A stretch of DNA of 64,000 nucleotides from Lepidodermella squamata (Eukaryota; Gastrotricha), in assembly GCA_047495785.1 (NCBI GenBank), contig JBLDXI010000054.1, forward strand, positions 1,240,001 to 1,304,000, given 5' to 3'. The notes beneath the pieces were generated by a model. It saw only the letters and a list, made by a program, of their open reading frames with translations, was not told where the DNA came from and ran no database searches. A program made the position numbers and the translations under genes. Shown here piece after piece: positions 11,523 through 21,788 of this stretch. Numbering within the stretch: position 1 is the first letter of the stretch; each line of letters opens with the position of its first letter.

Positions 11523-13903
11523 ATGCATCAGCCAATTCTCGTCTCCTTACTCCTTATTCTCGCCGTGAATTCGATTGTCATCGTTTCGTTGCCTCAGGAC
11601 GAAACAATGATGCGAAAACAGGTGCATCTGCACCTTAATCGCGTAAAGCGAGAGGTTGAAGGTGTCGTAAAGACCGAGCCGGTCGAGCCGCAACAGCCAC
11701 CACCACCGCCGCCGCCCCCGGCCCCACCAGTTGCCCAAGGACAACCTGCTGCTTCTGCTGCTGCTGCTCCAGCTACTGGCGCGATTGTTTCTGCTTCGGC
11801 AGCTGCTGCTGACGCCTCTAGTAGTAACGACACCGAGCCCCAAGCGGCGGTCAGTGAATATCCGTGGGACTTTCTTTACACGTTTGCGCGTCAATTTTAT
11901 ACAAAAGTTGACGGTATGAAAGGCGCCACTGGTTTGAAGGATTGCATCTTTAGCAAACTGGATGCAATTGCAAAAGTCGAAAATTCATGCGCGTGTGTCC
12001 ACAACGGCACGGTGCGATCGGAACGCACCATCGACATGTTTTCGTGCTTTTATCCAGATTCATGCAAAGCAGACTGGCCTGTTGTCGATTGCTTGGCACA
12101 TTTAATCAAAGACAAGATTGAAGCACCGGTTATTGGCAATTTGCTGACCATATTCAACGAAGTTGAATATTTGTGCTGCTTTGCACGGCATGCAAATGCC
12201 AAAATGCTATTTTCGACCGGCGCCAAATGGTGGACTCTGCCTCTGTCTGTCAAGAAGGAGAAGGAAGAATGTGCCAGCCATGAGCTAGTGCCGACTAATC
12301 TTGCATCTCAAGCAGGGGTTGCAGCAGCGTCCAACCCTCAAGCGAGCGGCGTCAAAACCGCCGACAGTAACACTGAGCGGTTGCTAGCAACCATGGCAGC
12401 TGTACTTCGGCAGCAGGCGGCAACAACTGCTTTAGAGCCTCATCAACCCAATTCGTTGTCATCGCTATCAGTGGCGCTTGCGAAAAGTGAGGCTGTTGAT
12501 CAATTGGTGTCTTCTCAGCAACAAAATGGTCATGTGGAGGCGGTTCGCGTTTCACCGTTGTTTGCCGACGCTTATGGCGACGTTTCAGCTCAGTCGTCAT
12601 CGTCATCGTCACTCCAAGGAATGCCTAACTCGGCTTCGCTTCAGCCCGTGTCACTGACCTACTTTGACACGGAAAAGTCTTCAAAAATTGACGCTGTTGC
12701 GGGTAATAATGGAGGTGATCCTAAAAAGGGCAAGAACGGCGCCTTGCCCTGTACGCTGAGAGATAAAGCACCTGGTCAACGGGCTTTAGAGTCGCTACGG
12801 AACTATCAGGGCGTCAACAAGCCTTGTGTCATGGCATGGCTCGAATTTGTTGCCAGCGATGAAGGCTGCCCGTGGCCAGTACCTGAATCTAGTCGCTCAC
12901 TGCTTGCAGCTGTCTTGTTCAACTGCCAGCAACAGGCCGACGTGACAAGAGTACCTCATGATTTGCCCTTGAACCAATTAGTCGCGCTCATTGGCACCGA
13001 TCAGATTCGTCTAAACTTGCTGCTGCACAACTACCAGCAAGTGAACGATTTGTGCTGTTTTTATAATTACACAAAAACTACTTGGACGTCCTATGCTCCC
13101 GTAAGTACTAGAGGAAAAACTGACAAATTTGTGGTTGTTAATTTGTTGCGCTTCCTCTGTTATTATAGCTTTTACCCGAGTACGCCCATTACATCTTTGT
13201 GGAGGTATTTTTCACCAAGTTTGTGGTGGGCAGTTACGTGCTGGCGAAATCTGCCATAGAAAAATCGGCTGGCTCTATCAACTTGCTGAGGTTGATTCTC
13301 TCGCAAGTGCTGCCCGTTTTCACCAGCGACCTGGTTAGCTATCAAAAACTCTATTACGTTGTTGTAGCTATTGTCATCTATTATACGCGTCGCTTTTGCA
13401 TGTTTTGGCATAGCCTTGGTCCTCTATTGGCAGTCGAAATGCTGCTGGTCAATTGGCGAGAAGGCATAGAGAGCGCCGGTGCCGACCTGCATCTCATCAT
13501 CATTTTGACGCGGTCGTTATTCCTATACTACGGCTACTTGCAATGCAAGCCTGGTGGTGGCGATTCTGACGCGGCGTCTGTCGACTGGTTTCGATGGCTC
13601 AAATCGCTGAGACTGCGCCGAGCAGCGAATGCTCCACTCGTTGTTGAGCAGGCTGTTGAACAGGCTGGCGCCGATGATGACGAGTCGAGCCAGGTACAGG
13701 CTCTCGAGGACTGCATGGAGACTCTTGTCAAGACCATGGTAGTGCTCGACCCCAAGCTCAAACTTGCAAGAGGCAGAAGAAAGGGCGAAGGGACCTCAAG
13801 GATGGTCAGCGACCTCGTCGAAAATGTCATGAAATTTCCGGTCCCTGATGGCAGTCCATCTGCTATACAGCAGCGATTGGAAAGAAAAGCCAAGGCAAAA
13901 TGA
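11523..13903 (+). CDS. Predicted secretory-pathway membrane protein, duplicated Cys-rich ectodomain, 770 aa
   Basis: Exons 11523-13100 and 13169-13903, phase 0 intron, 2,313 nt. The start is preceded by a 5'-UTR acceptor at 11510. Residues 1-23 form a signal peptide (PILVSLLLILAVNSIVIV). RVKR at 40-43 is a furin-type site. A Pro/Ala-rich stretch follows (PPPPPPPPAPPV, then poly-Ala). Two Cys-rich blocks, about residues 120-240 and 405-525, seem related: each starts with a single Cys after a basic/helical run and ends with a LCCF signature (EVEYLCCFARH, QVNDLCCFYNY). The C-terminal exon has three or four hydrophobic helices (VEVFFTKFVVGSYVLA, LYYVVVAIVIYY, LHLIIILTRSLFLYYG) and a charged tail. 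I do not recognise the family. It is the first gene inside the left end of the giant element; a receptor-, channel- or envelope-like role is only speculation. Confidence 0.8.
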
Positions 13904-14346
13904 AAAATCAATCGGGCTAAATCACGCACGGGGCCGAAACGTAATTTTGCCTGCTCTTCTTCTTGCAGCCGCTCAGCTAATAACATCTCTTTAATATTTA
14001 GGTCATCAACCGCTACGATTCAGCCGTCATTTCTTAAATAAAATCGATCTAGTTTAGCAATATATTTTGTTGTTCTTGTTCTTGCCTTTTTTTTTACTCA
14101 TGAAAACTCTTGGCTTGAAACTTGCCGCTCAATTTTAATTCGCTTTTGCCTAAAAAAAGTCTACCTTAATTTGTACGTTGTTTATGTTGCTCATAATAAT
14201 GAAAGAAAAAATCAAATGATTAGGTAGTAGACTTGATTAAAGTTGGTCTCAATAAAGTTGATACAATCGAACGGCCGTTCTGTCCGTTCCGTTCCGTCTT
14301 CTTCTGTTTTTCTGTTGATTACACTAGGTATTTTTTTAAATTATGC
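13904..14346. other. Intergenic spacer inside giant element
   Basis: AT-rich spacer containing a likely polyadenylation signal for the upstream gene (AATAAA at about 14037). It probably also holds the promoter of the transposase-like gene. Nothing else is seen. Confidence 0.4.
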
Positions 14347-17300
14347 ATGTTGATGGCTCCAAGAACTAGTAAAGCTCCAAGTAACGGCGAAAATGAAGCG
14401 AAGCAACCGCTTCCGTCTTACATCAATCCGAAACCCCGCCCAGTGAGTTATTTACAATTTTATTTCCTGAACGAAATCAATCTCATTTTTTAGTCAAAAC
14501 GCCATGTTATGGAATCTGCTAAGAGAAACGCTGGCAAAGCCTACCTGAGGAAACAATTGGTTCGAGATGGGAAGATTATTCGCCAAGCGAAAATGGTCAG
14601 AGCTAAAGTTGGGCGAAGAATTAGTTGCAAGTGTGGGCGTGAATGCTATTCAAAATTTTCTGAAAATCAGTGCGCTGCCGTTTGCCGGGCTGTGTGGAAA
14701 TCTGGCAAAATCAAGGACAGACGGACTTTTGTGTGCCGTTTTGTTACCATAATTGAAGGCCGGCGCAATTTTCGTTATGCACTCCCGGGCGAAACTAGGA
14801 AAGATACTGCAAGCCCTCGCAAGCAGTTTGATGTTGAAGTAAGTTTCTCTTTTTCTAGCCCCCGGCCAACTTGAAAAATAATTTATCCCAATGAATAGGT
14901 GTGCTGCCCTTTTTTCTTGGCATGTACCGCGCTGACTCATCGATTTATCGGCTACACTCTACAATTCAAACAGGCTCCGTTTCGTTCGGCAGTTCTTGAA
15001 GATGGGCGGGGCAGGAAAAAGGGCAGAACCGGAATTTCTAAACAGCAGCTTGAAGATGTTACTTCGTTCATTAATGGAATCGAACGATTGCCGTCGCATT
15101 TCAAACGAAAAGAGTGCAACAAGCAATTTATTGACAGGTTTCTTGCGATATTTTTTCAAAGCAAAATTATGGAGTTTTATTGCAATTTTCAATAGCTATC
15201 ATTCCATCGCGTCGCTTTATCGCGACTATTGTGATCATCTAAGGAAAAGGAATCAAGTCGAACTCGAGGAGGCCGCTTCGTCATCTGCTTCGACATCCTC
15301 CAACAGCGGTATTGCGCCAGTTCATTACGAAACGTTTAGAAGAATTTTCAGAAATTGCTTTCCCGATTTATCATTCAGAAGGCCCAAGGTAGGTCTCGGA
15401 TCGTGTCAAGTGTTTCGTTCATCCCTTATCGACGTTGTTTCAGATTGATGGCTGTAAATTTTGCCAGCGTCTCGCCAGCTTGTCAAAAGCAGATGTTGGC
15501 CGGAATAATCAAGGGCGCATCAGGAGGTTGCTTGAAAAACACTTGGCCAGACGCGATAACGCACGAGATGCGCTTCGTCGAGACATTGCATACGGCGAGG
15601 CTCACAAGCATCGCGTAAACGTAATCAATTTCGATTTCCAGGTATGCTAAACCAAAATCTCCCTGCTAACAGCCTCTTGAATTGATTATTTCCCTGTTGC
15701 GTTGATAAAGCGAAACCTTGAAGTGCCGTGCTGCAATCGCAAGTAAGTTGTTTTCAACATCTTTCCTGCCCATCTGGGTTTTGCTTAGAGTTTTTTCCCG
15801 GGAAATTTATTCTGACAACTAACTGATGCTTCTAATATGGAAGCTTGATCGTTGATGAGCTCTCAAGTTTGGATATTCAGGACATTGCTGATTAAAGAAT
15901 TAAGATCATAATTGTTTGTTATGTTTGCATTATTTTAGGTTCCACAGTAAATTGCTGGTTCGAAATGTTACTGTCTATAACACGACAACAAAACAAACCC
16001 ACAATTACATTTTCGATGAGACGGAAGATGAGTTCAATTTCTTGCTGATTTCCAGTTGGATTGTTTACATTTTTCTTTCCCTACTCTAGCACGTGGGAAA
16101 GGCGTCACGGAGGTGAGCAACAAATTTATTGTATATGAAAAATTCACGATGCATTCACTTTTTTCAGGTTGCAACTGTAATTTATCGTTACCTCACCGAA
16201 GTGATCGACCCAAACGTTGAGCATTGCATAATGTGGTCTGGTGAGACGAATTTCTTTTTTTATTGATGTCATATTAGGCTTCATTTCGATCGAAACCTGA
16301 ATGTAGATAAAAAATTTGAATTTAGACCCTGAATTTGAGGCCTAGCCTTATAGCAAGGTAAAAAACGTATTTACTACCTGAGTGCTGGCATATGAAAGCG
16401 AAACGGGAGTGGGGGGAGTGGTAGTGCGACGCTATTCTGTATTTTCATTTATATTGTTTTTTGTTTCATTTATCAAAAGATAATTGTTCAGGCCAGCAGA
16501 AAAACAAATATTTTCCGAATTTGATTCATCATGCCCTGGCCACGGCTGCTAGCATGGGCCGAAAGCTATCTCTTGTTGAGCACAAGTATTTAGTGGTGGG
16601 ACATTCACAGCAACCAGTTGACAGGTTTGTTTCAGCGTATTACTTGAACATGCCGGAAATGCTGGATGATGTTTTTTCCAGCTGTCACGCCGCAATCGAT
16701 CGCCAAATGAAACGAGTTCGCCTCATAGCTACTCCCAACGAATGGAGAGGTAAAACTTGGCTTTTCGCGATTTTTTGTAAATTTCTTTACCTTGGAACAT
16801 TGGCCTCAATTAGGCATAATTCTTGGTTCGAGTGTTCATCCTGGAATAAATTTCAAGCTTATTGAATGCCATTTTAATGAATGGTTGAATCCGAAACATG
16901 AGCCTAGGTGAGTTTTTTCCTCGAAAAGGTAAAGGTTCCCTTGAGGCCATTATGTTATAAATAAACTCAGCTTCACTGCGCGATTCGACTATCCTACTCC
17001 GAAGGGTGAACGGAGCATTTGGACAAGATACTGCTGCTACAGGTAAGCTCTTTCGAATTTGAGCACGAAATAGGCTGGTAGTTGGTAGTAGAAATCGGCG
17101 TTTCAGGTTTCCCTTCTTTATGAATTCTGAACTCTTGGGTATTTTAAAGAGGAATTCAGCTCAGCCATGTTGGAAATTCGAAATCTGCTGCTCGGATGAG
17201 CTAAGGGCTTGGGGAAAGCTAGGATTCGCCCTTCTTCAGTCAGTAAATCATTCCAATTCAATGTATCCCATTTTTCGTTTCATAAAAATTATCCAAACTT

Positions 17301-17748
17301 ATGGTGCATTATCAATTCCAGGTATTCTCGGGACCATTCGTTTTTCGAGGCAAGCTCCGATTGGAATGGGAATTACCTCCGTTTCGAAGCTACAACACAA
17401 ACGCCGTTTGCTTATAAAGCAACTAAAAGATATCCTAATTATCGGCCTGCCGAGTTCAAGATGAGTGAAAAGAAAATGAGCGATATGTTTACATGGTAAA
17501 TTCATTTATTAAATTGGTTACTACTACTACTACTACTACTGTGGTCCTTACTTGTTATTAGGGTCGCTGAGGGTGTAATACCCTTGCCCTACCTGGATAT
17601 AATTGCGAGAATTCCATCAAAAATGAAGGCGCAAGAAATTGCCAAGAAAAAGGAAGCCGTACGCCAAAAATATGCCAAATTTACCAATCCTGACAGTGAC
17701 TCTGATGATTTTGATACGGACGATCACGACACTGACGATGAATTTTAA
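14347..17748 (+). CDS. DUF7869-type transposase-like protein, 14 exons, 678 aa
   Basis: Exons 14347-14442, 14494-14838, 14974-15137, 15196-15388, 15444-15641, 15711-15742, 15939-16054, 16090-16112, 16168-16240, 16480-16749, 16814-16907, 16971-17042, 17322-17495, 17562-17748; total 2,037 nt. The 35-bp intron 16055-16089 is the least certain junction. The N-terminus is basic with a Cys cluster (CKCGRECYSKF, then QCAAVCRAVW). DGCKFCQRL at about 268-276 is a CxxC zinc-knuckle candidate. NFDFQ (D330), RGKGVTEV, WSDNCSGQQKNKY (D414) and GHSQQPVD (D461) match the layout I know from animal proteins with the DUF7869 domain, whose acidic residues look like an RNase-H-fold DDE/D core. The C-tail is Asp-rich. 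As the only transposase-like gene between the TIRs, it is the likely mobilising enzyme. Catalysis is inferred, not shown. Confidence 0.82.
17521..17540 (+). repeat. (CTA)n microsatellite
   Basis: About seven CTA units lie in the last intron of the transposase-like gene; it probably varies in length and has no evident function. Confidence 0.8.
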
Positions 17749-17875
17749 TATTGAATGAAGCCATTTTATTGCCAGATTATAATATGGAAAGCCAATTTTG
17801 CGTCGAACTTATTAACTTATTATGTTGGAATTAAATTATTCATTTTGGATAACTCGCGTTTTTTTTATCGCTTAG

Positions 17876-18220
17876 ATGTTAATTTTTTTACTACTTATTT
17901 GTATGGGAAGCAGCACGGCGGGAAAAGAAATGGATTTGGGGTTGGAGAACTGGCTGTGGAATAAAGGTGTCGAGCCGAAGCCGGTTTATTTCAATATTAC
18001 TGCAGCGCCATCGGTTGATTCCAGTCTCATCTCGGATGCTCATCCCGTACTCCTAATTTTCCTAATCGCGTCCACGTCAGCAATTACTGGCTTAGCCGTC
18101 TGGTGTGCGGCAAAACGTCCTCTTTGTCCTAAAGATCGATACGTGGCTAATTTTAGGCTTTTTAACCGATCTATATATCGGCCTCTACACGTGGAAAATG
18201 CTTCTCTGGCTGATCTCTGA
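17876..18220 (+). CDS. Small single-pass membrane protein, 114 aa
   Basis: A single open frame whose ATG gives a clear signal peptide (MLIFLLLICMGSSTAG). It has a short ectodomain with two possible N-glycosylation sites (NIT near 44, NAS near the end), a hydrophobic helix at about residues 60-80 (VLLIFLIASTSAITGLAVWC) and a basic Cys-containing tail. It lies 128 bp after the transposase-like gene and 250 bp before the NEMP-family gene, all on the same strand. I do not recognise the family. Signal peptide, helix and position make a real gene likely, but the length alone would allow a chance ORF. Confidence 0.55.
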   Translation: MLIFLLLICMGSSTAGKEMDLGLENWLWNKGVEPKPVYFNITAAPSVDSSLISDAHPVLLIFLIASTSAITGLAVWCAAKRPLCPKDRYVANFRLFNRSIYRPLHVENASLADL

Positions 18221-18470
18221 TACTGCAATCTAATTATTGAAGTGTTGTGTATATAATTTAGCTAAAAGCCGGATAATCCAAAACAGATTAAATTTTCACA
18301 AAATTTCCCCTCACGATTTTAATTTGATTTTAGGCAGAACTAGTTAATCATTATTTGAAGACTCGGGGGTGGTGGTGTTTGGAGGAAAATCCGCGTCCCA
18401 GCTGGCTTTCAGGTTGCTTTCTGCCAAAAACTTGATTGTTTGTTTTTAAATTGGACTATTTTTTAGGATC

Positions 18471-20036
18471 ATGACCTTGATGCCGATAATTGCCGCGTTT
18501 GTCCCATTATTTTTTGGCGCTGAGTGTCACGTGATCGCGATTGGCCGTTATGTTCTGCCGGGTGATGAAATGACGCTGGTTAAATCGTCTCTCCGCGACG
18601 TTCAAATTTTCCAAGTTGATCCGATCGATTTTGATTTCTTCAAAATCTGGCACGTTAGCAAGGTAGTGTACCCAAGCATTGAATTCACGTTGATGAAGAA
18701 ACTTGAATTTATAATAATTTTTAAGGTGGTTTTCCGGCCGCTTGAGGAAAAGCGAATGACAATCACAGTGAACAAGCCTGATCTCACCGATGATCGACTT
18801 ATAGCCGAAAGATGCGCGAATTTTACAACCCAATTTATCGAGGATTTATACTACCTCTCGGCGCGAACAATGGGTGTTTACAATGGATCGCAAGTCATCG
18901 CAATGGACCCTTTTGAAGCAGCGCTGATAGCTGTTTGTTATCATGATGGCAGTTACTTCATCAGCAATCATCACGCTCAACTCTCGTTACAGAATTTGGT
19001 CATGACTCTTGTAGGCTTGGTGCTTATTTTTCTTGGCCCTGTTATCGCAAATCAAGGGTGGCTATTTTACTCGTTCGGGGGCTGTCTCGGCCTAATAACT
19101 TCTGTCTTATCATTGTTGTTCTTAGTTTGGAAATGTTCCTCTTCACTGTTGAAAAAATCACCCGCGTCTGCTCTGGCAGGCACTTTATTTGGCAGTTCAA
19201 TGTTCACGCAAATTCTTACAAAAATCTTCGTAGATACAAACATAAGTTTTTATGCTTTGTTGCTTCTCGTTATCTCTGGCTCGCTGGGATTTTCGTCATT
19301 TTATTTGATTGGAGCTATGAATGCGAAAAATGAGCGATTGTCGTTTATTATCAAGTTTCACAGCGTTGGAATAGGCTTTTCTTTGTTGCTATTTCTCAGC
19401 GGTTTTAAACGTTTGGAAATCAGTCTGGCTGCATTTGTTGTTTTTGTTTTAGCTAAAACTTCGTTCTTCTCGACACTTTTTCGTACACTTCTATCGTCTC
19501 CTATTGCTGCCTTGATAAAGATTGGATTCCTGATTAGATGGATTGCTCTGATATGTCTAAAGCTCTTGAAATGCTTAAGGTGGCTGGTTTGCTCCCTGTT
19601 TTTCAAATTCGCATCGCCAAAGAATGAAGAGAGAGCCTCTGCAATTCTAAGTGCGTCTGAGTGTGACGAGACAAAGAAATCGTGCACTGCTGTCACTATC
19701 GATAGAATGGATTATTTGAAAAACTTTAGCTCCTTTCATAAAAATGTGTTACTTGTCCCACCTTCCGAGTATCACGAGAAAGCGTTGATCAAAACTAAGC
19801 TTGAACTTGATAAATTATATGCTTATTGCAAAACGATTGATGCTTTTCAGCTGATGCAACAACTGTATTATGAACCCATAAATTTTGCTAGAGCGGTGAG
19901 CCCTCTTAAACAATGCGTTCTCGGTTCCGAAGTAGGGAAATTTGACGACAAAGCCTTTATGTATGATTTTATTGAAAAACTCGATGATGACGACTCTGAT
20001 AATACTAGCTGTTGTTTCTCTAGTGATGAAGAATAA
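18471..20036 (+). CDS. NEMP-family (TMEM194-like) nuclear-envelope integral membrane protein, 521 aa
   Basis: One uninterrupted frame; TTTTTTAG just upstream looks like the acceptor of a 5'-UTR intron. Signal peptide at residues 1-20 (MPIIAAFVPLFFGAEC), a beta-rich lumenal domain to about 165, then five hydrophobic helices (LVMTLVGLVLIFLGPVI; WLFYSFGGCLGLITSVL; ISFYALLLLVISGSLGF and onward). The GxNxxNERxS-type junction before the last helices (NAKNERLSFIIKF) and the helical soluble tail (LELDKLYAYCKTID, FARAV) follow the order of human NEMP1/TMEM194A. The tail ends acidic (DDDDSDNTSC). NEMP proteins sit in the inner nuclear membrane and support nuclear-envelope stiffness and germline function. 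Here the gene is intact and lies between transposon ends, so it appears to be captured cargo. The family call rests on remembered topology and motif order. Confidence 0.75.
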   Translation: MTLMPIIAAFVPLFFGAECHVIAIGRYVLPGDEMTLVKSSLRDVQIFQVDPIDFDFFKIWHVSKVVYPSIEFTLMKKLEFIIIFKVVFRPLEEKRMTITVNKPDLTDDRLIAERCANFTTQFIEDLYYLSARTMGVYNGSQVIAMDPFEAALIAVCYHDGSYFISNHHAQLSLQNLVMTLVGLVLIFLGPVIANQGWLFYSFGGCLGLITSVLSLLFLVWKCSSSLLKKSPASALAGTLFGSSMFTQILTKIFVDTNISFYALLLLVISGSLGFSSFYLIGAMNAKNERLSFIIKFHSVGIGFSLLLFLSGFKRLEISLAAFVVFVLAKTSFFSTLFRTLLSSPIAALIKIGFLIRWIALICLKLLKCLRWLVCSLFFKFASPKNEERASAILSASECDETKKSCTAVTIDRMDYLKNFSSFHKNVLLVPPSEYHEKALIKTKLELDKLYAYCKTIDAFQLMQQLYYEPINFARAVSPLKQCVLGSEVGKFDDKAFMYDFIEKLDDDDSDNTSCCFSSDEE

Positions 20037-21363
20037 TGTGGCTCGGAATATTCAGTTCATTCTTATCGATCAGAGGCAAGATGTAAATAAATCGAAAATT
20101 TCTGAAAACGTATTTTTGAGAGTGTTTGTTTTGAATAATTTCTGATGTCCTTCTAATTTGAGTTCGGCTGATGAAACCCAGAATTTCGTAGAAATATTTC
20201 CAGCACCGGCTAGCTCGCTGAGGTAAACAGAAAGGCCGATACTTACAGGGTGTCCCAGACGATGTGAACAATTATTGAATTTACCAATTTTTTGGAAATC
20301 GAACCTGCCGAGAGAAAATTCCATCTTTTTATCTGCGATTTAGCCGAAGAAATTAAAAATTTACCGGTGAAAACCCGGAAAACCCCGATGGTAGCTGATT
20401 CGGTAATTTGCTGTATTTTACCCGGTTGGACGTGTTTTCTCCGGACGTGTTTAATCTCATTATCAAGTGACAACATGAATTTTTACTTTTCCGGGATTTT
20501 TCTGGCCATGAGATGTTACTTCGGTTCTCATTCTGAGTATTTAAACCCGTGTATTTTCTCGCCTTGCGTTACTTATGGGACACGCTGTGTACTGGAATAA
20601 TTCTGTTTGATAAGACAATAGGTAGAATCAATCATCGTGAATGCAAGCCGAGTACGCAGCCGAGTAAACAAAAGAAGCGCGCGCACACGCGAATATATTA
20701 TGTGCGCAAAGCACTGGGCATTTATTATGCTGCGAAGCACACGCGTATTATTATAACAGCAAGCATTATTTCCTATATTAATGGGTGAAAATGTAATCCT
20801 TCGAGACGACTGCAAACATCTGCGGCTGTTTCTGCTATGTCCAAACTCAACCCAAACCAAAGCCTCTAGTAACATCGTATTGGTTCTTTCCGGCGAGAAA
20901 GCAAAACAACTAATTAGCCCATTCATTTATTCAAAAGTACCAGCAAAATCCAGTTTTCCGAATGGTTTTATTCTACCTCAAACGACAGATCAAGCCAATA
21001 TAATCACGAGAAATTGAGAAGCAAAGGAATTTCTAGAAAATTTCGTTCTTTCAGTACTGGAATCAGCGGCATTTCAAAATCGGTATTGATTTTTTCGATT
21101 GAAAACAGTTTCGCGATTCCTGGAGATGCAGTCGGCTAGAACAAAAAACAAAAATTGAATCTTATTCACGGATAAAATTAGGAAATGTGAGCAGACGAAA
21201 GAATCGTCTAAAAATTATCGAATTTAATTAATTGACCCCGACCTTTTGCTCGACCCCTGGAAACAGTTGAATCAAGCAATCATTCAAAGTTATCGTGTTT
21301 CTTTCTCTTGTCCACCTTAAATAAACCGCCAAATTGATTTTTTGTATTTATTTTGATTTTTCA
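20037..21363. other. Non-coding stretch in giant element with possible MITE
   Basis: No supported gene; the open frames here lack ATG starts and family motifs. A possible mariner-like MITE lies at 20244-20591. From 20660 to 20720 there is GC/CA-rich sequence (GCGCGCACACGCG). The end probably holds the promoter of the gene at 21364. Confidence 0.4.
20244..20591. mobile_element. Possible Tc1/mariner-like MITE
   Basis: The left side reads TA-CAGGGTGTCCCAGACG. The right side, reverse complemented, reads TA-CACAGCGTGTCCCATAAG. Imperfect inverted ends starting after a TA dinucleotide and carrying GTGTCCCA suggest a mariner-type element of about 348 bp with no ORF. The match is short and imperfect. 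Confidence 0.4.
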
Positions 21364-21788
21364 ATGGTCATCTCTCGAATCCTAAAATGGCTTGCGGGTC
21401 CGAGTTCGCACCGTAACGCGGCGGCTATTGAGCAATTGCGAGAGCTATCTCTTCTGCTTCACGGCTTTATTGGTGACCCGTTGTCGACTGTTACAATTTA
21501 TCGCATGAAGCGCATGGTGCGTGAGCTCGAGAAGTCTACTTCGAAGAAGCGGCTCGTTGAAGACAGCGGCGGCTCAACGGTCTCAACGGTAAAAAATCTG
21601 TTGAAGTTGCCGTTTCAATAATTCTCTAAACGGCCATGAGATCGAGTACGTTAAATCGATCCAAGACCCCCAAGATAAAAATCTGAACTTCGGAATCTCT
21701 ACTGCTCTAAAAATTGCATCAGGATTTCGGAGATTTCCCGGAAACGGACGCGGACCAGAAGGTGGCGAAGATCGACGTGAAGAAGTGA
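21364..21788 (+). CDS. Small basic/acidic two-exon protein, 96 aa
   Basis: Exons 21364-21588 and 21723-21788 join in phase 0 across a 134-bp intron (donor GTAAAA, acceptor GCATCAG). The first exon encodes a helical basic segment (IEQLRELSLLLHGFIG, then RMKRMVRELEKSTSKKR). The second encodes a short acidic end (DFGDFPETDADQ, ending VKK) that stays open to TGA only in the frame the splice predicts, which favours a real gene. No membrane segment or known domain is seen. It lies between the NEMP-family gene and the right arm. The family is not recognised. Confidence 0.5.

Noticed and set aside
11547-11894. Arg/Ser-rich and Ala-rich minus-strand frames
   Set aside because: They are shadows of the proline/alanine-rich coding sequence on the plus strand.
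20292-20600. 102-residue open frame
   Set aside because: It starts with a non-ATG codon, overlaps the possible MITE and shows no domain or signal peptide.
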